DNA of 64,000 nt from Aaosphaeria pasadenensis (taxonomy: Eukaryota > Ascomycota > Dothideomycetes > Pleosporales). The notes below the pieces were generated by a model. It was given only the letters and a program-made list of their open reading frames with translations, had not been told where the DNA came from and searched no databases. A program made the position numbers and the translations under genes. The stretch is taken from assembly GCA_022813625.1 (NCBI GenBank), contig JAKLMB010000034.1:62001-126000 (forward strand). The letters run 5' to 3'. Shown here piece by piece: positions 1 through 11,283 of the stretch. Position 1 is the stretch's first letter; each line of letters opens with the position of its first letter.

Positions 1-423
1 GGAAGCCAGGGCTGCGTCGATGGTTGCCATCAGAAACATATCCATGTGTTCAAGACCCTTCCCTGGTAGGCCTTCTTGCTCTGAAATCTTGCTCAATCTA
101 CTCAGATCTGCACAGAAGAGTAGAAATAATGGAGCCTGTCGAATAAAGTCCTGGTCTCCACAGAGGGTTGCAACTTCTGCCTTGTGCTTTGGATCAGAGA
201 TAGCAATGACACTCCATGTTTGTAGGCCCGAAGACGTGGATGCGCTCTGACCGGCGGCAAGCAATATCTCGAGCGTATCTGGGGTGAGAGGTTCAGAAGA
301 GAAGTTTCGAGTTGATCTGTGGCCTAGAATGGTCCGTACTGTAGGTGAAAATGACTCAGAACTATCTTCCATGCGACCATTCTGGTAACGAAGATAGGCC
401 AGCAACGGCGACTGTGTGTTCAT
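1..423 (-). CDS. Nitroreductase-family NAD(P)H:FMN oxidoreductase, 3' part outside window
   Basis: The reverse strand is open from an ATG at 423 to the window edge (141 codons, no stop), so the C-terminal part is missing. Residues about 30-50 read RTILGHRSTRNFSSEPLTP, the FMN-contact R-S-T-R-x-F element that opens nitroreductases. It is followed by LLAAGQSASTSSGLQTWSV and by IRQAPLFLLFCADLSRL, a pattern typical of the NfrA/FRase I-like branch of flavin-dependent NADPH oxidoreductases. The family reduces nitroaromatics, quinones or flavins in the cytosol; the substrate here is unknown. No signal peptide is seen. It is divergent from the C2H2 factor at 808, with 384 bp between the starts, so the two may share a promoter. 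Family assignment is fairly sure, specificity is not. Confidence 0.8.
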   Translation of the reverse strand, partial: MNTQSPLLAYLRYQNGRMEDSSESFSPTVRTILGHRSTRNFSSEPLTPDTLEILLAAGQSASTSSGLQTWSVIAISDPKHKAEVATLCGDQDFIRQAPLFLLFCADLSRLSKISEQEGLPGKGLEHMDMFLMATIDAALAS

Positions 424-807
424 TGTTTGTGCTGTATTGGAGGATGCATAGAACGGACAGCAGGCAGCTAGCAGCATTACTATTTATGCAATTCCAACGT
501 CTTTGGTACTCGGTAAAGTATTGGTCATCCGTATATTATTGGTAATCGATCCAGTAATCGCTCCAACACATCAATTTGGACTTGGATTAACAGGGGGACA
601 GGTACCTTATCAGACCTACCACCAATCCGCGACTTCAATTGTGCATCGTACGCGCCACGCTAAACATCGCCATGTATGTACCTTCCTACTAGCCGTGCTA
701 GCCTAGCGTGCCTTGCTAGATAGATAGTTTTCTCCACCTACAGATTCTCCAAAAATGTTTCTCCAAATATAATTCCTCCACAGCTCTCAGCTTACCCGAA
801 GAGCGAA
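424..807. other. Divergent intergenic region, nitroreductase / C2H2 factor
   Basis: No gene is seen. It must hold both promoters. Two perfect TTCTCCAA octamers (745-752 and 759-766) sit about 45-60 bp upstream of the + strand start codon, and a near copy begins at 729. A short run of GCTAG-type words lies at about 688-720. Confidence 0.5.
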
Positions 808-3154
808 ATGGACAATGCTTCGGAAACTAAAGACTTCGCCTGCTCCATATGTTCGCGTCGCTTCGCTCGTCTTGAGCATCTGCAAAGACACGCAAGAAGA
901 CGTTCGTGCTGAAACAAGCATGTATCTGAACTTCGTTAACATGTAATTTAGACACCAAAGAGAAACCTTACTCATGCCACTGTGGAAAAAGTTTTACTCG
1001 CCGGGACCTTCTGACGCGACATACCCGTCTAGTTCATATGTCAGAACATGACCAAATTGCACCACCAAGACAGTCTGAAGCTTCGCGTTCAAATCAATGT
1101 ACACCTGTTCACCCGCCAGTGGTCACATCCACTGCCGAGCAACAAGCCCGAGCCCCTCCAGACCAGTGGATAGCGAGCTTGCCTCTGTCTTCAGATATTC
1201 TAGCTATTGACGACAGCGAAGCCTGCGCTGATGGCGGATCCATCGCTAACTTGCCCATGTTCCAGGACTTTGGCCTATTCACGGATACCGTGGGATTCAT
1301 GGGAATGGATCTCGTGGAGACCTTAGACGAAGGATCTTTCCTACACTACGGCGTGAACATGTCGTTTTCAGATGCCATGGCTACACTGGTCGAACCGTGT
1401 TCATCCGCTCTGGAAATAGACGGTGTGTTTGATTGCCCTACACATTCCACTGCAGTTCTTGACAATCCCCAACCAGATGATATGGCCGAATTGAAACCGT
1501 TGGTGTGCCCTTGGCGAGTTTCTGGGGAAGCCCGGCGACATTTGCTGGCGGCAATGGAAACAATGCCGAGTCAAATCGAGAAAATGCCTTCATGTCTGTC
1601 TCTGAATCGCTTTTGCACAGGTTTTTTCAGTGAGTTTCAGAGCCACGTGCCTATTGTACACAAAGCCACTTTCGACATTGAAGCCGCGAGTAAGTGTAAT
1701 CCCGAACTTGTGGTTGCAATAGCCTCCATCGGCGCTGTCTATCGCTTCCAAAAAGCGGATGCATTGTTTCTATTGAAGGTCGCTTTGGATCTGATTACCC
1801 GGAAATGGCAGAATGACAGTGCATCGGATCGTTATGACTTAGGCGGACTTCAAGCCCTTGTGTTACTGAGTTATTTCACACTATGGCAGAAGCAGTCGGA
1901 GATTTTACCGGAGCAATCACAGGTCCGTAAAATGCTACTGGACTGGGTGCAAAAGTTCCGGATTCCCCAGCCATCGGGAGACGGACCATCGAATTGGACA
2001 AGATGGCGTCACAGGGAAAGTTCTCTGCGCACATATCTGGCCTCGTTCTGTATACTCAATACCTACTCGCTCCTGAATGGAACACCGCCTGAGGTGACGA
2101 ACATTACTATCAAAAGTGCCTTGCCTTGCTCAACGGCGGCATGGAATGCAGCTTCAATGGACAGTTGGGCTGCAATAATGGCAAACGAAGCACCTCCACC
2201 CGATTTCCAAACGACATTTGCGCAACTTTTTGGAGATCCCGAGATTCATTTTTTGATATCTCCGTTCGGCTGTTTTGTCTTGCTCCACGCCATTGTTCAG
2301 CGTACATTTCACCTGCGCCAATTATCATTCAATGGATCACTTCGTCCGTCAGATTTAGCAGAAATGGAGTAAGATCTGAAGTTTGCATCATACTCGCACA
2401 AATTCTAACAGGTCATTAGGGAAGCTTTGGCAAGATGGAAACGCTGCTGGAAACGAGCACCCGAATCCATACTGGATCCCCGCAATCTGGATGCGTCGAT
2501 CTCTTTCCAGTCGATCTCATATCTGATGATGGTGTATCTGCGACTCAGTCGAAACCCGCTTCCCCCATTTCATCAGCTTACCGGACAATGGGACCCTGGA
2601 CGAATCGCGCGGAAACTGGCGGTGGACAGTGGTGATGAGAAACGTTCTGATTGGAGTTATAATGGACTGTTGCATTCGGCTCATTCACTCATGATAATTG
2701 TGCGATCCGGTATCGAACATCATCGAAGGACTCTATCGTATCATTGGGATCCGCAACATGCATTGCCGTGGGTAGAAGGTGCGATTTCTCTGAGTCGTTG
2801 GCTTGAAATGGCAGCTGAAACATGCTCTCAGTTTGCTCTCAATGGTGAGTGAGGTCAATGAAAGCTGTGTTCAACGCATTGATATTAACCGTTGCAGAAA
2901 TCGAAAAGGGCATCATTCTTTGGGTCCGCCATATCATAGAAGAGGCGCTTCCCTCTCTAGGCGATGGTGATAGGATACTCATGAATGAAACCGTCGGCGA
3001 CTTCAGTCTGAGCAATACGTCCTCAATTCGGAACCTGGCCTATGGTGTCATATCGGCCTGGTGCTGTGTAATACCACGTAGTAATAACCCCTGGCCTGTT
3101 GTAGATGTAGCGGGAAACGTTCTTACTTTGTACAAAAGTCTCTTGCGCCCGTAA
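808..3154 (+). CDS. C2H2 zinc-finger / fungal-specific domain transcription factor
   Basis: Four exons: 808-901, 952-2368, 2420-2844, 2898-3154 (730 aa). The first intron falls inside the finger linker; splicing restores finger 1 (C-S-I-C ... H-L-Q-R-H-A-R-R-H), the classic linker HTKEKPY, and finger 2 (C-H-C ... H-T-R-L-V-H). An acidic, S/T-rich middle follows (about residues 70-190). From about residue 200 the protein resembles the fungal-specific transcription factor domain (e.g. FSEFQSHVPIVHKATFD), and this continues to the C terminus. Such proteins are nuclear regulators; the target genes are unknown. For intron 2 I chose acceptor 2417-2419 because it alone keeps the frame with the GT donor at 2369. 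Octamers TTCTCCAA occur just upstream and downstream. Domain call firm, role unknown. Confidence 0.88.
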
Positions 3155-3884
3155 TGAGTAATGAAAGTTGCACCTAGATCGATAACGAAGCACAATTTTG
3201 ACCTATTTCCTTATATATTATGTTCGTGGTAAGACTGTTTTGCCAGGACTCAGTGTGATTCTCGGGACATTCCTCATGCTGCCGCCACACTCTTATGAAA
3301 ACTCTACACATCGCAAATACTTCAACATATTATTGAATTGTAGGCTAGTCATGCCATTCCGTACTATCTATCGAGCGAGAAAATTTTATTGGCATCAATG
3401 ATTTCAAATCCGTCTCCTGGTTCTCCAAGTTTCTATGTACATTACGAGAATTAGAGTTCAAACATTAGCGTTCTCCAATTTCTGCTTCCAGGTTCTCCAA
3501 TTTTACACTAGCGTGGAACCAGTCTCCACTCCAAATACCAACGCGAACCAACTACTTTTTCTCCAATTTCTTTGTAACCTCTGATGACATCAACGCCGGC
3601 AAAAGAGAAGTCGGATTAAAAGAAATCTTAGATGCAATTTCATCGGTTTCGGAATTTTCTTGAATTGGCCGATATAAAAAGTTTGATTGTAGTAGCATAA
3701 ATACAGCTTTCATAAAGGGCCAGGACATTTACAGAAATAAGTGAGACAAGAGTATATTCTATTCAGGTATAAAATAATTAAAAAACCTTTCACATATATA
3801 ATTACAGTGAGAAGTTTAGAAGTTTAGACTCGGGATTACGGGAAAATGCTATACGCAAACATCTTCCTAAACTCTAAGACAGGT

Positions 3885-3908
3885 AGACTGGCCAGACTGG
3901 CCAGACTG
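3885..3908. repeat. Short tandem repeat, 9-bp unit AGACTGGCC
   Basis: Two full units and a six-base partial third unit. It lies in AT-rich gene-free DNA. No function is suggested. Confidence 0.7.
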
Positions 3909-4294
3909 TCAGCATTTGTAGATGGAGAGGGCTTTACTCGAAATCGTGGTAGCAACATTGCAAGTTAGATGCAAGTAAGCAACAATAAACCCGCGACAAA
4001 GCGATGGATTTCAATGAGGCCTCTTGCAACGAGCAACTCAATCATTTATCTCATTGTTCCGATCGACCCATCTGCCGGGCATTGATTTCCTGCAGTAGAT
4101 CTTCACAGCGGATATGGTCCGTTCATAACTGGTGTACTTGTCTTAGGAGACTTGAAATTGCAATAACAGAGGCAGCAGCAGTAAATACAAGTCAAACAGC
4201 GTTATTACTTTGCCAGTTCCAAGTGAAATGGAATTGCGTGCTGATGGGCGTGAAGGTCTGCAAAATGTTCCTGGCGTAACCTCCCTTTTCCGAA

Positions 4295-4480
4295 ATGCTG
4301 GGAACCAATCTATATGAGCGTCTTGGGCGTAGGGGAGCCGTACTTATTCTTTTACCTGAGACTGCTAGTCTCAACTTTGAAGAGCTGGATGATATATTCA
4401 AGAAGAGCGTTCTAAATTCAAGAAGTACAAGCCAAATACACAGGTGCTTGGATGCAGCTATGCACAAGGGAGAAGTCTAG
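4295..4480 (+). pseudogene. Possible relic of an MFS sugar-transporter C terminus
   Basis: The frame encodes LILLPETASLNFEELDDIF, which matches the PET-(x)n-EE-D-x-F signature that closes fungal hexose-type MFS transporters (compare FPETNGLTLEEIDQVF in the intact transporter at 60.5-62.2 kb). No transmembrane helices can be read upstream in any joined frame, and the surrounding DNA is AT-rich, so this looks like a decayed fragment. It could be a chance match. Confidence is low. Confidence 0.3.
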
Positions 4481-4853
4481 GGGTAGATCTGGGCCATGAT
4501 ACTTAATTGACCAAGAAATGTTTAAGTTTTGAACTATAATACTATTTCAAATAATTATACAAGCATAAATTTAATTCTAGCAAATAGAATTAAGTAATTA
4601 GTTTAAATACACATACTAATAAGGTACACGAATAGGAAACTTTAATACTAATTTACCAGACTTGTGTCAAGGTACTGACCGTTGTTTAAAAGCTTGTCAG
4701 ACAGGGTGCCGGGTACCCCGCTTCTAGCTAAAGCTACCCCTTCAACCCACCGACATACAGGGGATCCTCTTTTATTCTGCTCCCCAGAACTACTGCCTAA
4801 ATAATACCAATACCTCCATTATAAGCCAATCCCCAATTACTAGCATATCTCAG

Positions 4854-7217
4854 GCCTCGAAACGAACTTCTCAAGAGACACCAGCACGATGCCGCACAAA
4901 GCGTGCAAAGTATGCCTCGGTTGCATGGTGAGGCCATCTGGTTCAACCAGTTACTCCATTCCGGTCTTGCTAAAGTTTGTGTAGTAATGAGTGTAAAAGA
5001 GGAAAAATAAAATGTATCCGTCTCGAAGACGACGAGGACTGCCAGCGCTGCTCAGCAACAGGTGCTACTTGCATTATCTCACAGTCTGCTGCGCAGGAAA
5101 GACACCATCCAAAGGAGAAGGATAGAGGAACTTCATTACACAACACGTATGTACTTTGACAGCTCAAAATAGGTTGACCGCTGAACGATTCTAGTCAAGA
5201 CAAAACATTGAGCGAGAACGTGAGGGTAATGCAACAGCAGATAAACGTCCTAACAGCTACTGTCAGCACTCTTTCAGAAAGAATCTCGATGCTGCCAGCA
5301 GCAATAAACGCCCATTCTCAATCTTCTCAATTTGCCGATCGAATTTACTGCGATCCTGGCTTGACACGAGACGACAAGCCTAAGCAGCCGCATTTTGTTG
5401 GGCCTACAAGACCTGCGTTCAGTTTCAACCTGGCAGAATCGGCGCTTTCACGTATGGGTATTGTCGCGGACCCAGAGGGACCTCCTGGCATTTCTACGAC
5501 TGCATCCTCACGGGACCCAACACCAGACTCAGCGATAGAAAAATGCTCAGTAGCACCGAAGTCCTTCCAAGATTGCTTGTTGAGCTTCTCTGACGATGAA
5601 GTGACAAGGCTGGTAGGTATCTACCAGGAAGAGGTTCTTTGTTGCCACCCGATTCTTGTCGCTGAGGCGCTAGCTCGTGACTGTCTGCAGATTAGAGATC
5701 TAGCCCGGCATCCTTATAGGCACTCAACTGGGAAACAGAAATTCTCTATGAAAGACGTACACATGCTTAAGATTGTTTTGGCAACCGCACTCACGCATGA
5801 GCCCCAGGGAAGGAATGAGAGCTGCGACCAATTGATAAGTGCTGTGGAACACCATATCGGTAGCATTTCGAGTGGATGCGAGATTGAAATCAAAGATATA
5901 CAAATCCTAGCTATGTTGGTATGTATACTATCGCTCTACGGTAACCTTTCTCCCTTCAAGAGAACTAATAGTAAGTAGAGCATCTATTTCTGCCACATAG
6001 AAGAAGAGCTATTTTCATGGCGTGCAATCGGCCGAGCGGCTCGTCATGCTCTCGAAATGGGGCTTCATCGGAAGCAAAGTTTGATGGACCAATTCCAAGA
6101 CCCAGATGCTCGTAATGCTGCGCTTCAAGTATTCTGGGTAGTTTACGAGTTAGATCGTAGATGGAGTTTTGGAACCAGTCTTTCTTTCGCGCTCAATGAT
6201 CGCGATATCGATGCACAGTTGCCGGAGCCAGATAAAACGTATCCATATCTTAAGTGTATGGTAGCATACGGACGACTATGCTCACGAGTATGGGATGCAT
6301 TGCCGCCATATGGATCTCCATCATTATTCATTCCCAAGGAAACTGAAGACTACTTGGACTTCATTGCTCAAAACTGGCTTCAGTCAATCCCAGAAGATCT
6401 GCAATTCCGACACCCTCGATTAGGATTGGCGCCGAAGAGTCAACCTCGAGTACTCCATCGTCTTCGAACACTATGTTATCTGCGTGGAAACTACTTACGT
6501 CTTCTCATTCACCGACACCATGTGTTGACACCTGATAACATCAAGTCGGATTTGCAGAGTGCACAACTCGTGGTCGATATCGCCAAAGACAGTATCGAGG
6601 TATTGAACGATTTGAATTTAACAAGCGACATATACGCCCGCCAACAATCTGTTTATCATTTCTATTTGCTCAGTGGCCTCGCTGTCATGCTTTTGGCCGT
6701 ATGCCATGCGCCAAGCACATTCGCAGATCCATGTAGAGATGCGTTCTTGTTGGCGGTATCCCTTGTCAAGGGGTTCTCCCGTAACAGTTCCTCAAGTCGG
6801 AGACTCTGGAAGAGTATTCGTGGCATTCTACCCGTGGTAAAGGCACTTGGCGTCCAAGGAGATACAGCAGGCAAAGATGATCATGGTTCTGGTAAGCAGG
6901 CCGAAAATACTGATGGAGCTGTTGCTATCCATCCACAGGCGTCGGATTATGCGCATCAGAACATTGGATCGAAAGAAAATCAAGATGGTATACAGGACCT
7001 GTGGGCTGACAACGGGCTTTACTACAACGGACACCTGAGCACTTCTACACCCGATATATTCAACCTCAGCAACGATCTTCTCCATTTGTACGACGCTTTT
7101 GATTTGGCTGGGTCAAGCCAAGCATTGCAGCCAGAAGCTCGAGCAGGAATTTCGAGCGAGCCGGGATTTTCTGCTTGGGAGATGGAGATTTCACGACACT
7201 TTCAAGGATTGATATGA
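4854..7217 (+). CDS. Zn2Cys6 transcription factor with fungal-specific domain; start codon not found
   Basis: Readable exons: 4854-4927, 4985-5146, 5195-5940, 6001-7217. The zinc cluster is built across the first junction: KYASVACNECKRGKIKC, then C-Q-R-C and a final Cys in GATC, giving C-x2-C-x6-C...C-x2-C-x6-C. A short coiled coil (VMQQQINVLTATVSTLSER) follows, then the fungal-specific domain, including FSWRAIGRAARHALEMGLHR. The product is a nuclear DNA-binding regulator with unknown targets. Start problem: the frame of the zinc cluster is open upstream at least to about 4750 but has no ATG; the only nearby ATG (4890) is one frame off. An acceptor-like CTCAG ends at 4853, so a missing upstream exon is possible, as is a broken start. 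For the third intron I prefer 5941-6000 (60 nt), because the alternative donor at 5971 would give only 30 nt. Confidence 0.75.
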
Positions 7218-8323
7218 TAATCAGAATGATATAGTATAGATTCTTAGACTAATACAACTCCGTAAACCATGAGAGGCTCTGAGTGCAACAAAACTAAGAA
7301 TGTGTCGAGACATTTACAGAAGGTCATACACTCAGGTGGTGGGGCCCGATTCTGGTATTTTCTTTTACACAAGAAAAAAGACCTATTAAAGCTAGCGTAA
7401 AGATTTCGGTGCAGCTCATGAGTTTGAAAATTCAGTTGGATAACATTACTTTATGGTAAGAAGACAAATTATCTGATTTGAAGTTGTGGAGCATTTCCCG
7501 ATGCACCCGTGAAGAGAGACATTAACAGCCGGAGATGAAACACCCATAGAGGGAATATGGACATGCAAACCAACACCAGCTAGGCCTTTCCCGAAAATAC
7601 TAAACTGCATTTGTGCGGTTGGTTTCACTGTTGCTGCAGCCAGATGCATATTGGTCAAAATCTCCGTTGCAAGTGTCGATGATGAAGGCACGGCTATATC
7701 GGCAGTGTGAAGGAGTAACTGTGTAGTGGTGGAGGCGAAATAAACAGACCCGAGGTTGACGAAAGCTCCTCGAATTACCAGCAGACAATTTGTAATGAGT
7801 GAACGGGTTCGTGAACGCAAGTTTTTTGTGAGGCGAATAGGGAAGGTGATTCCGGTTTCCGGTTCCGATTCCGGTTCCGATCACGTTCGCTGTACTAGGT
7901 TCATCAGCCCACATAGCCAACGAAGCCTAGAACACCGTGACCCGAGTTCAACATGACTGTGTGCAGAATTCCATCCCATAGTTGACCATAATGATCTTCT
8001 ATAATATAGATACGCGTAATGTCGTGCAATCTTCCATTCTCTACGTGGTTAGCTTATGTTTCAAGGGAACCTGCTTGATGACTTCGTGTATTTGGGTTCG
8101 TGGATGATTTGATTTCACGGTCGAGATTACAGTACTCCTTCTGCCGTCTTTCTTGACTCAGTCATGGTTGGGTACAACTTCATTGCCTTACCTATAAAAA
8201 TGGCGACAGGTGCATCTCCAGGAACATCATCCAGGCTCAACTAACACTCTTTCGTGCCTTTGCTCGAAGTCACTCTTTTCACTACAATCATTCGTTCATA
8301 TACTTCAATTTTCTCTTCTTGCA
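7218..8323. other. Intergenic region upstream of the DUF1996 gene
   Basis: No convincing gene. A 124-codon reverse-strand frame at 7446-7820 has no recognisable domain and was not accepted. A short direct repeat of GGTTCCGATTCC type lies at about 7856-7882. A TATA-like box stands at 8193-8200. Confidence 0.4.
8193..8200 (+). promoter_or_regulatory. TATA-like box upstream of DUF1996 gene
   Basis: TATAAAAA, 124 bp before the ATG at 8324, in a typical core-promoter position for a fungal gene with a CT-rich leader. Assigned from sequence and spacing only. Confidence 0.4.
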
Positions 8324-9347
8324 ATGCGGTACCTACTCGCTCTCCTGGCTGGGTCTAGTGTGTTTTCACCAGTCTTATCATGGACTGAAATTCATCACAA
8401 ACCATTCCTTACCAAAAACATTGATGCAATCGTTCAACCCGGCCTCTACACTTCTCACATGCACACCTTTTTTGGCAGGTAAGTCGGCTGAAAGTTCAAA
8501 GTCGTAGAGCTTGCACTGATAACGTGGTGATAAACAGTGACGCCATTACCAACGTTTTACCAACCTCCTCTCAGCTTCAGCAGGGTTGTTACAGCGGGGA
8601 GAATGGCAATGATTTTTCGGTCTACTGTAGGTCGATTGGCTCTCAATGCTCCTATTTATTGACATGGACCTAGGGATTCCAACGCTATACCATGTCGATG
8701 GCGAAACATTTACTGAAGTTCCAATTTTTCGATTCAGTACCTACTATGTCAACAGTAGGGCCGAAATTCCCATACCACTAGATTTTGCAATGATATCGGG
8801 TAACGCATCTGCTCAATCCCAAGATGAAACAGATGCTCAACCAGGGAACAATCTCGAATGGTTCTGCGAAGGTTCGGACGATCGCGAGCCGGATATCGCC
8901 AAATTTCCCACCAAAACGTGCAACCAGAATCTCAAACTGTCTCTTGTCTTTCCCAGCTGCGTCAATCCCGATGACATTTCCCAGTACGACTTTCCCGATC
9001 AGTCCGGAAAGTGTCCTGCGGGCATGAAAGCAATTCCTCAACTTCGATATGGTGTCTGGTACAATACCAAATCCGTTGCACCTGGAGGCTGGGATGGTGA
9101 CGCACCATTCCAGTTATCATGCGGTGCCGCTTCTGGCAATGGATATTGTGGCCACGGAGACTTCATTAATGGATGGTTCCAAGATTCTTTGGACAATATG
9201 ATGATACGCGGTGGCGGTGGCTATAATGATGGACAGTTCATCTCCGGTGCGCATGCAACTGCACTTGGAGAATCTACTTGCACTCCTACCGACGCTGACC
9301 CCGACAACGGTACCAGCGATTACCTTGAGAGCTTGGAAATGATGTAG
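8324..9347 (+). CDS. Secreted DUF1996-domain protein (copy 1)
   Basis: Exons 8324-8478, 8538-8626, 8674-9347 (305 aa). The N terminus MRYLLALLAGSSVFSPVLSW is a clear signal peptide. The mature part follows the DUF1996 pattern: DAIVQPGLYTSHMHTFFG, then a Ser/Gly-rich turn, then FSVYWIPTLYHVDG formed exactly by splicing at 8626/8674, and later CPAGMKAIPQLRYG, NGYCGHGDFINGW. These are secreted fungal proteins, sometimes carrying WSC domains; the biochemical role is not known. No WSC domain is visible here. The start was chosen because the signal peptide begins there. A second paralogue lies at 40136-41265 with different intron positions. Confidence 0.88.
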
Positions 9348-9753
9348 AATATCTCAGGTGGGCTAGGAAGTTAGGAATAAGCAGTCAGCTGTTACAGGGC
9401 AAGCACAAGAGGGGAACGTCGGGCATTTCATTCACACTATTGTATTATCTATTTTTAAATTATAACAATCATTTCGATGAGAGCACATGGGGTTTCCATA
9501 TGTATTCATCTGTGATCTTACCGAAATCTCCCCAATGACTCAACCAGTGTCTACTTCCGTCGAGTGTCTATTGAATAGGGCCTTTGTCCCGGTTCAATTA
9601 GATACTATTATGTATCCATCGACTATTCAAGTGTTCATCCATATACAAGTTGTAAGAATGATTTTGAATCTAAGTAATTCATGATCTAATCTTCAGTTAC
9701 GACTGTACGTAATGAACCCACCACAGCTCGCAATGACCAGCATTTAGCACTAC
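9348..9753. other. Convergent intergenic region
   Basis: 3' sides of the DUF1996 gene and of the dehydrogenase meet here. AT-rich with no coding signal; the polyadenylation regions of both genes are presumably inside. Confidence 0.4.
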
Positions 9754-11283
9754 CTACAACTTTGCCTTCATTTTGTTTGCCTCCGCTGAAGTGAAAATCT
9801 TGTCAGGGTTCAGTATACTATGCTCGTCCAGGCTTGCCTTTATTCGTCGCATTGCATTGACACCGCTGATGCCCACCTCCTCGATCAATGCATCCCGCAG
9901 TTTCAAACCCACCCCATGCTCGCCAGTCACAGTGCCCTCAAGGCGCAAAGCCAACCTTGCTACCTCCCTCAAAGTCTTCTCCGCCTTCTCTTTGTCTTCT
10001 ATAGGAACAATAACGCTTGAATGGACGTTCCCATCCCCAACATGGCCCACATTCGCACAAAACCACTTCTTTGAAGTTGATGTATTGGAAGTTTTGATGA
10101 GCTTCTGTGTGCCTTCAACAAGTGCTGCCAAATTCGATATTGGAACAGCGCAATCAGTATGCAGGAAAAGATCAGTCGGCTCCTGCTTCATGGCAACAAG
10201 TGCGTGACCAATGCATTTCCGTGCACCCCAAATTGCATCGATTCGCTCTGATGTATTTGTAACTTCTAGCCTGATGGCCTTTTTCGCCGAACACATCTGC
10301 TTCACCGATTTGATTTGATCATTTACTGCTTGCAAGCTAGCCCCCGCAAATTTCATGAACAAGGTCGGCTTCTCTTCCAGGTGTAGTTGCGCAAGCTTTG
10401 ACCGATTAATCGCGTGGATCTGGGGGCCGTCCGCCAGCTCCAGCATCTCGAGTTTGTGGCCGTATTTCTGGAATTCAATGACAGCATCAACACCCTGTTG
10501 AAAGCTGTCGAAAATAGCCATACCGGCATGTAGATTCTTGGGCAAAGTAGTGAGACGCAGGACAACTTCAGTGACTAGGCCCAGCGTGCCCTCGGATCCT
10601 ATCATAAGATGCGTCAAATCGTATCCTGCGGCCGATTTCCTAGGGCGGTGATGCGTTTTGATAATGCTTCCGTCGGCAAGAACAACAACGAGGCTTATGA
10701 CCCACTCCTTAATCGTTCCGTAGCGGTAGGCGTTGGTTCCAGAACACGACATGGCAATCTTGAGGATGTGTTAGCGTCATAGCAGTTTCATGAAACATTA
10801 GTCATAATACTGGGAATCACCAACCATTCCTCCAATACTGGCTCCTGGAGCGGGGTCAACCGGGAAAAACAATCCCTTTTCCCTCAATTGCGCATTCAGC
10901 TCTACCCAGCCAAGACCTGGCTGCACAACAACATCCATATCGTCTTCATGGAGTGCAATGATATCCTTCATCTTTCCGAAGCTTATACACACACCGCCTC
11001 GGGTTGCGGTCAAAGCACCACCGAAGCTCGTGCCTCCTGAAAATGATGTAACGGCAATGCGCCGGGCATTGCATTCCTTGAGGAGGATGGCTGTTTGCTC
11101 GGTAGATTCTGGTGTAAACACTACGAGTGGTATTTCATCGGGCGCAGCAAGAGAGTGCTTTGTTATAGATTTGGCGGTGCGCTCGTGTATATTCGTTGTG
11201 TAAGAAACATCATGCGCCTTTGCGATGTCGATGAGCGATTGGATATTGTCGTGAGAATGTTGATAAGCTGGTCTAGGAGACAT
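9754..11283 (-). CDS. FAD-linked D-2-hydroxyacid (D-lactate/glycolate-type) dehydrogenase with PTS1
   Basis: Two exons, 10825-11283 and 9754-10758 (487 aa). The N-terminal FAD-binding (PCMH/VAO) half shows VTSFSGGTSFGGAL and PGASIGGM/IAMSCSGTNAYRYGT. The C-terminal FAD-oxidase half shows NVGHVGDGNVHSSVIVP and TVTGEHGVGLKLRD, the metal and flavin-proximal signatures of D-lactate dehydrogenase (cytochrome), GlcD and D-2-hydroxyglutarate dehydrogenases. The intron needs a weak donor GTTGGT at 10824, the only phase that restores the conserved GGM-x-x-x-x-CSGTNA block at family length. No mitochondrial presequence is visible, and the protein ends K-A-K-L, a good C-terminal peroxisomal signal. Most mitochondrial D-LDHs would have a leader, so a peroxisomal oxidase-like or dehydrogenase role is inferred. 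The exact hydroxyacid cannot be told. Confidence 0.87.

Larger units (their letters stand above)
3155..4853. other. Gene-poor, AT-rich intergenic stretch with relic and repeats
   Basis: Holds four more TTCTCCAA octamers (3421, 3471, 3493, 3559), a short tandem of AGACTGGCC (3885-3908), strongly AT-rich patches at about 3640-3830 and 4500-4680, and a transporter relic listed separately. No other coding region is convincing. The last part (about 4700-4853) should contain the promoter or a first exon of the downstream regulator, yet contains no ATG. Confidence 0.45.

Noticed and set aside
5971..6000. 30-nt intron with perfect GTAAGT donor in the Zn2Cys6 gene
   Set aside because: Below the usual fungal minimum; the 60-nt intron from 5941 uses the same acceptor and gives a more typical protein.
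7446..7820. 124-codon reverse-strand frame
   Set aside because: No domain, no signal peptide, no splice context, and low-complexity wording; not enough to call a gene.
10753..10824. Donor GTGATT right after GGMVG in the dehydrogenase
   Set aside because: It breaks the frame with the only acceptor; the GTTGGT donor four bases earlier restores the conserved block.
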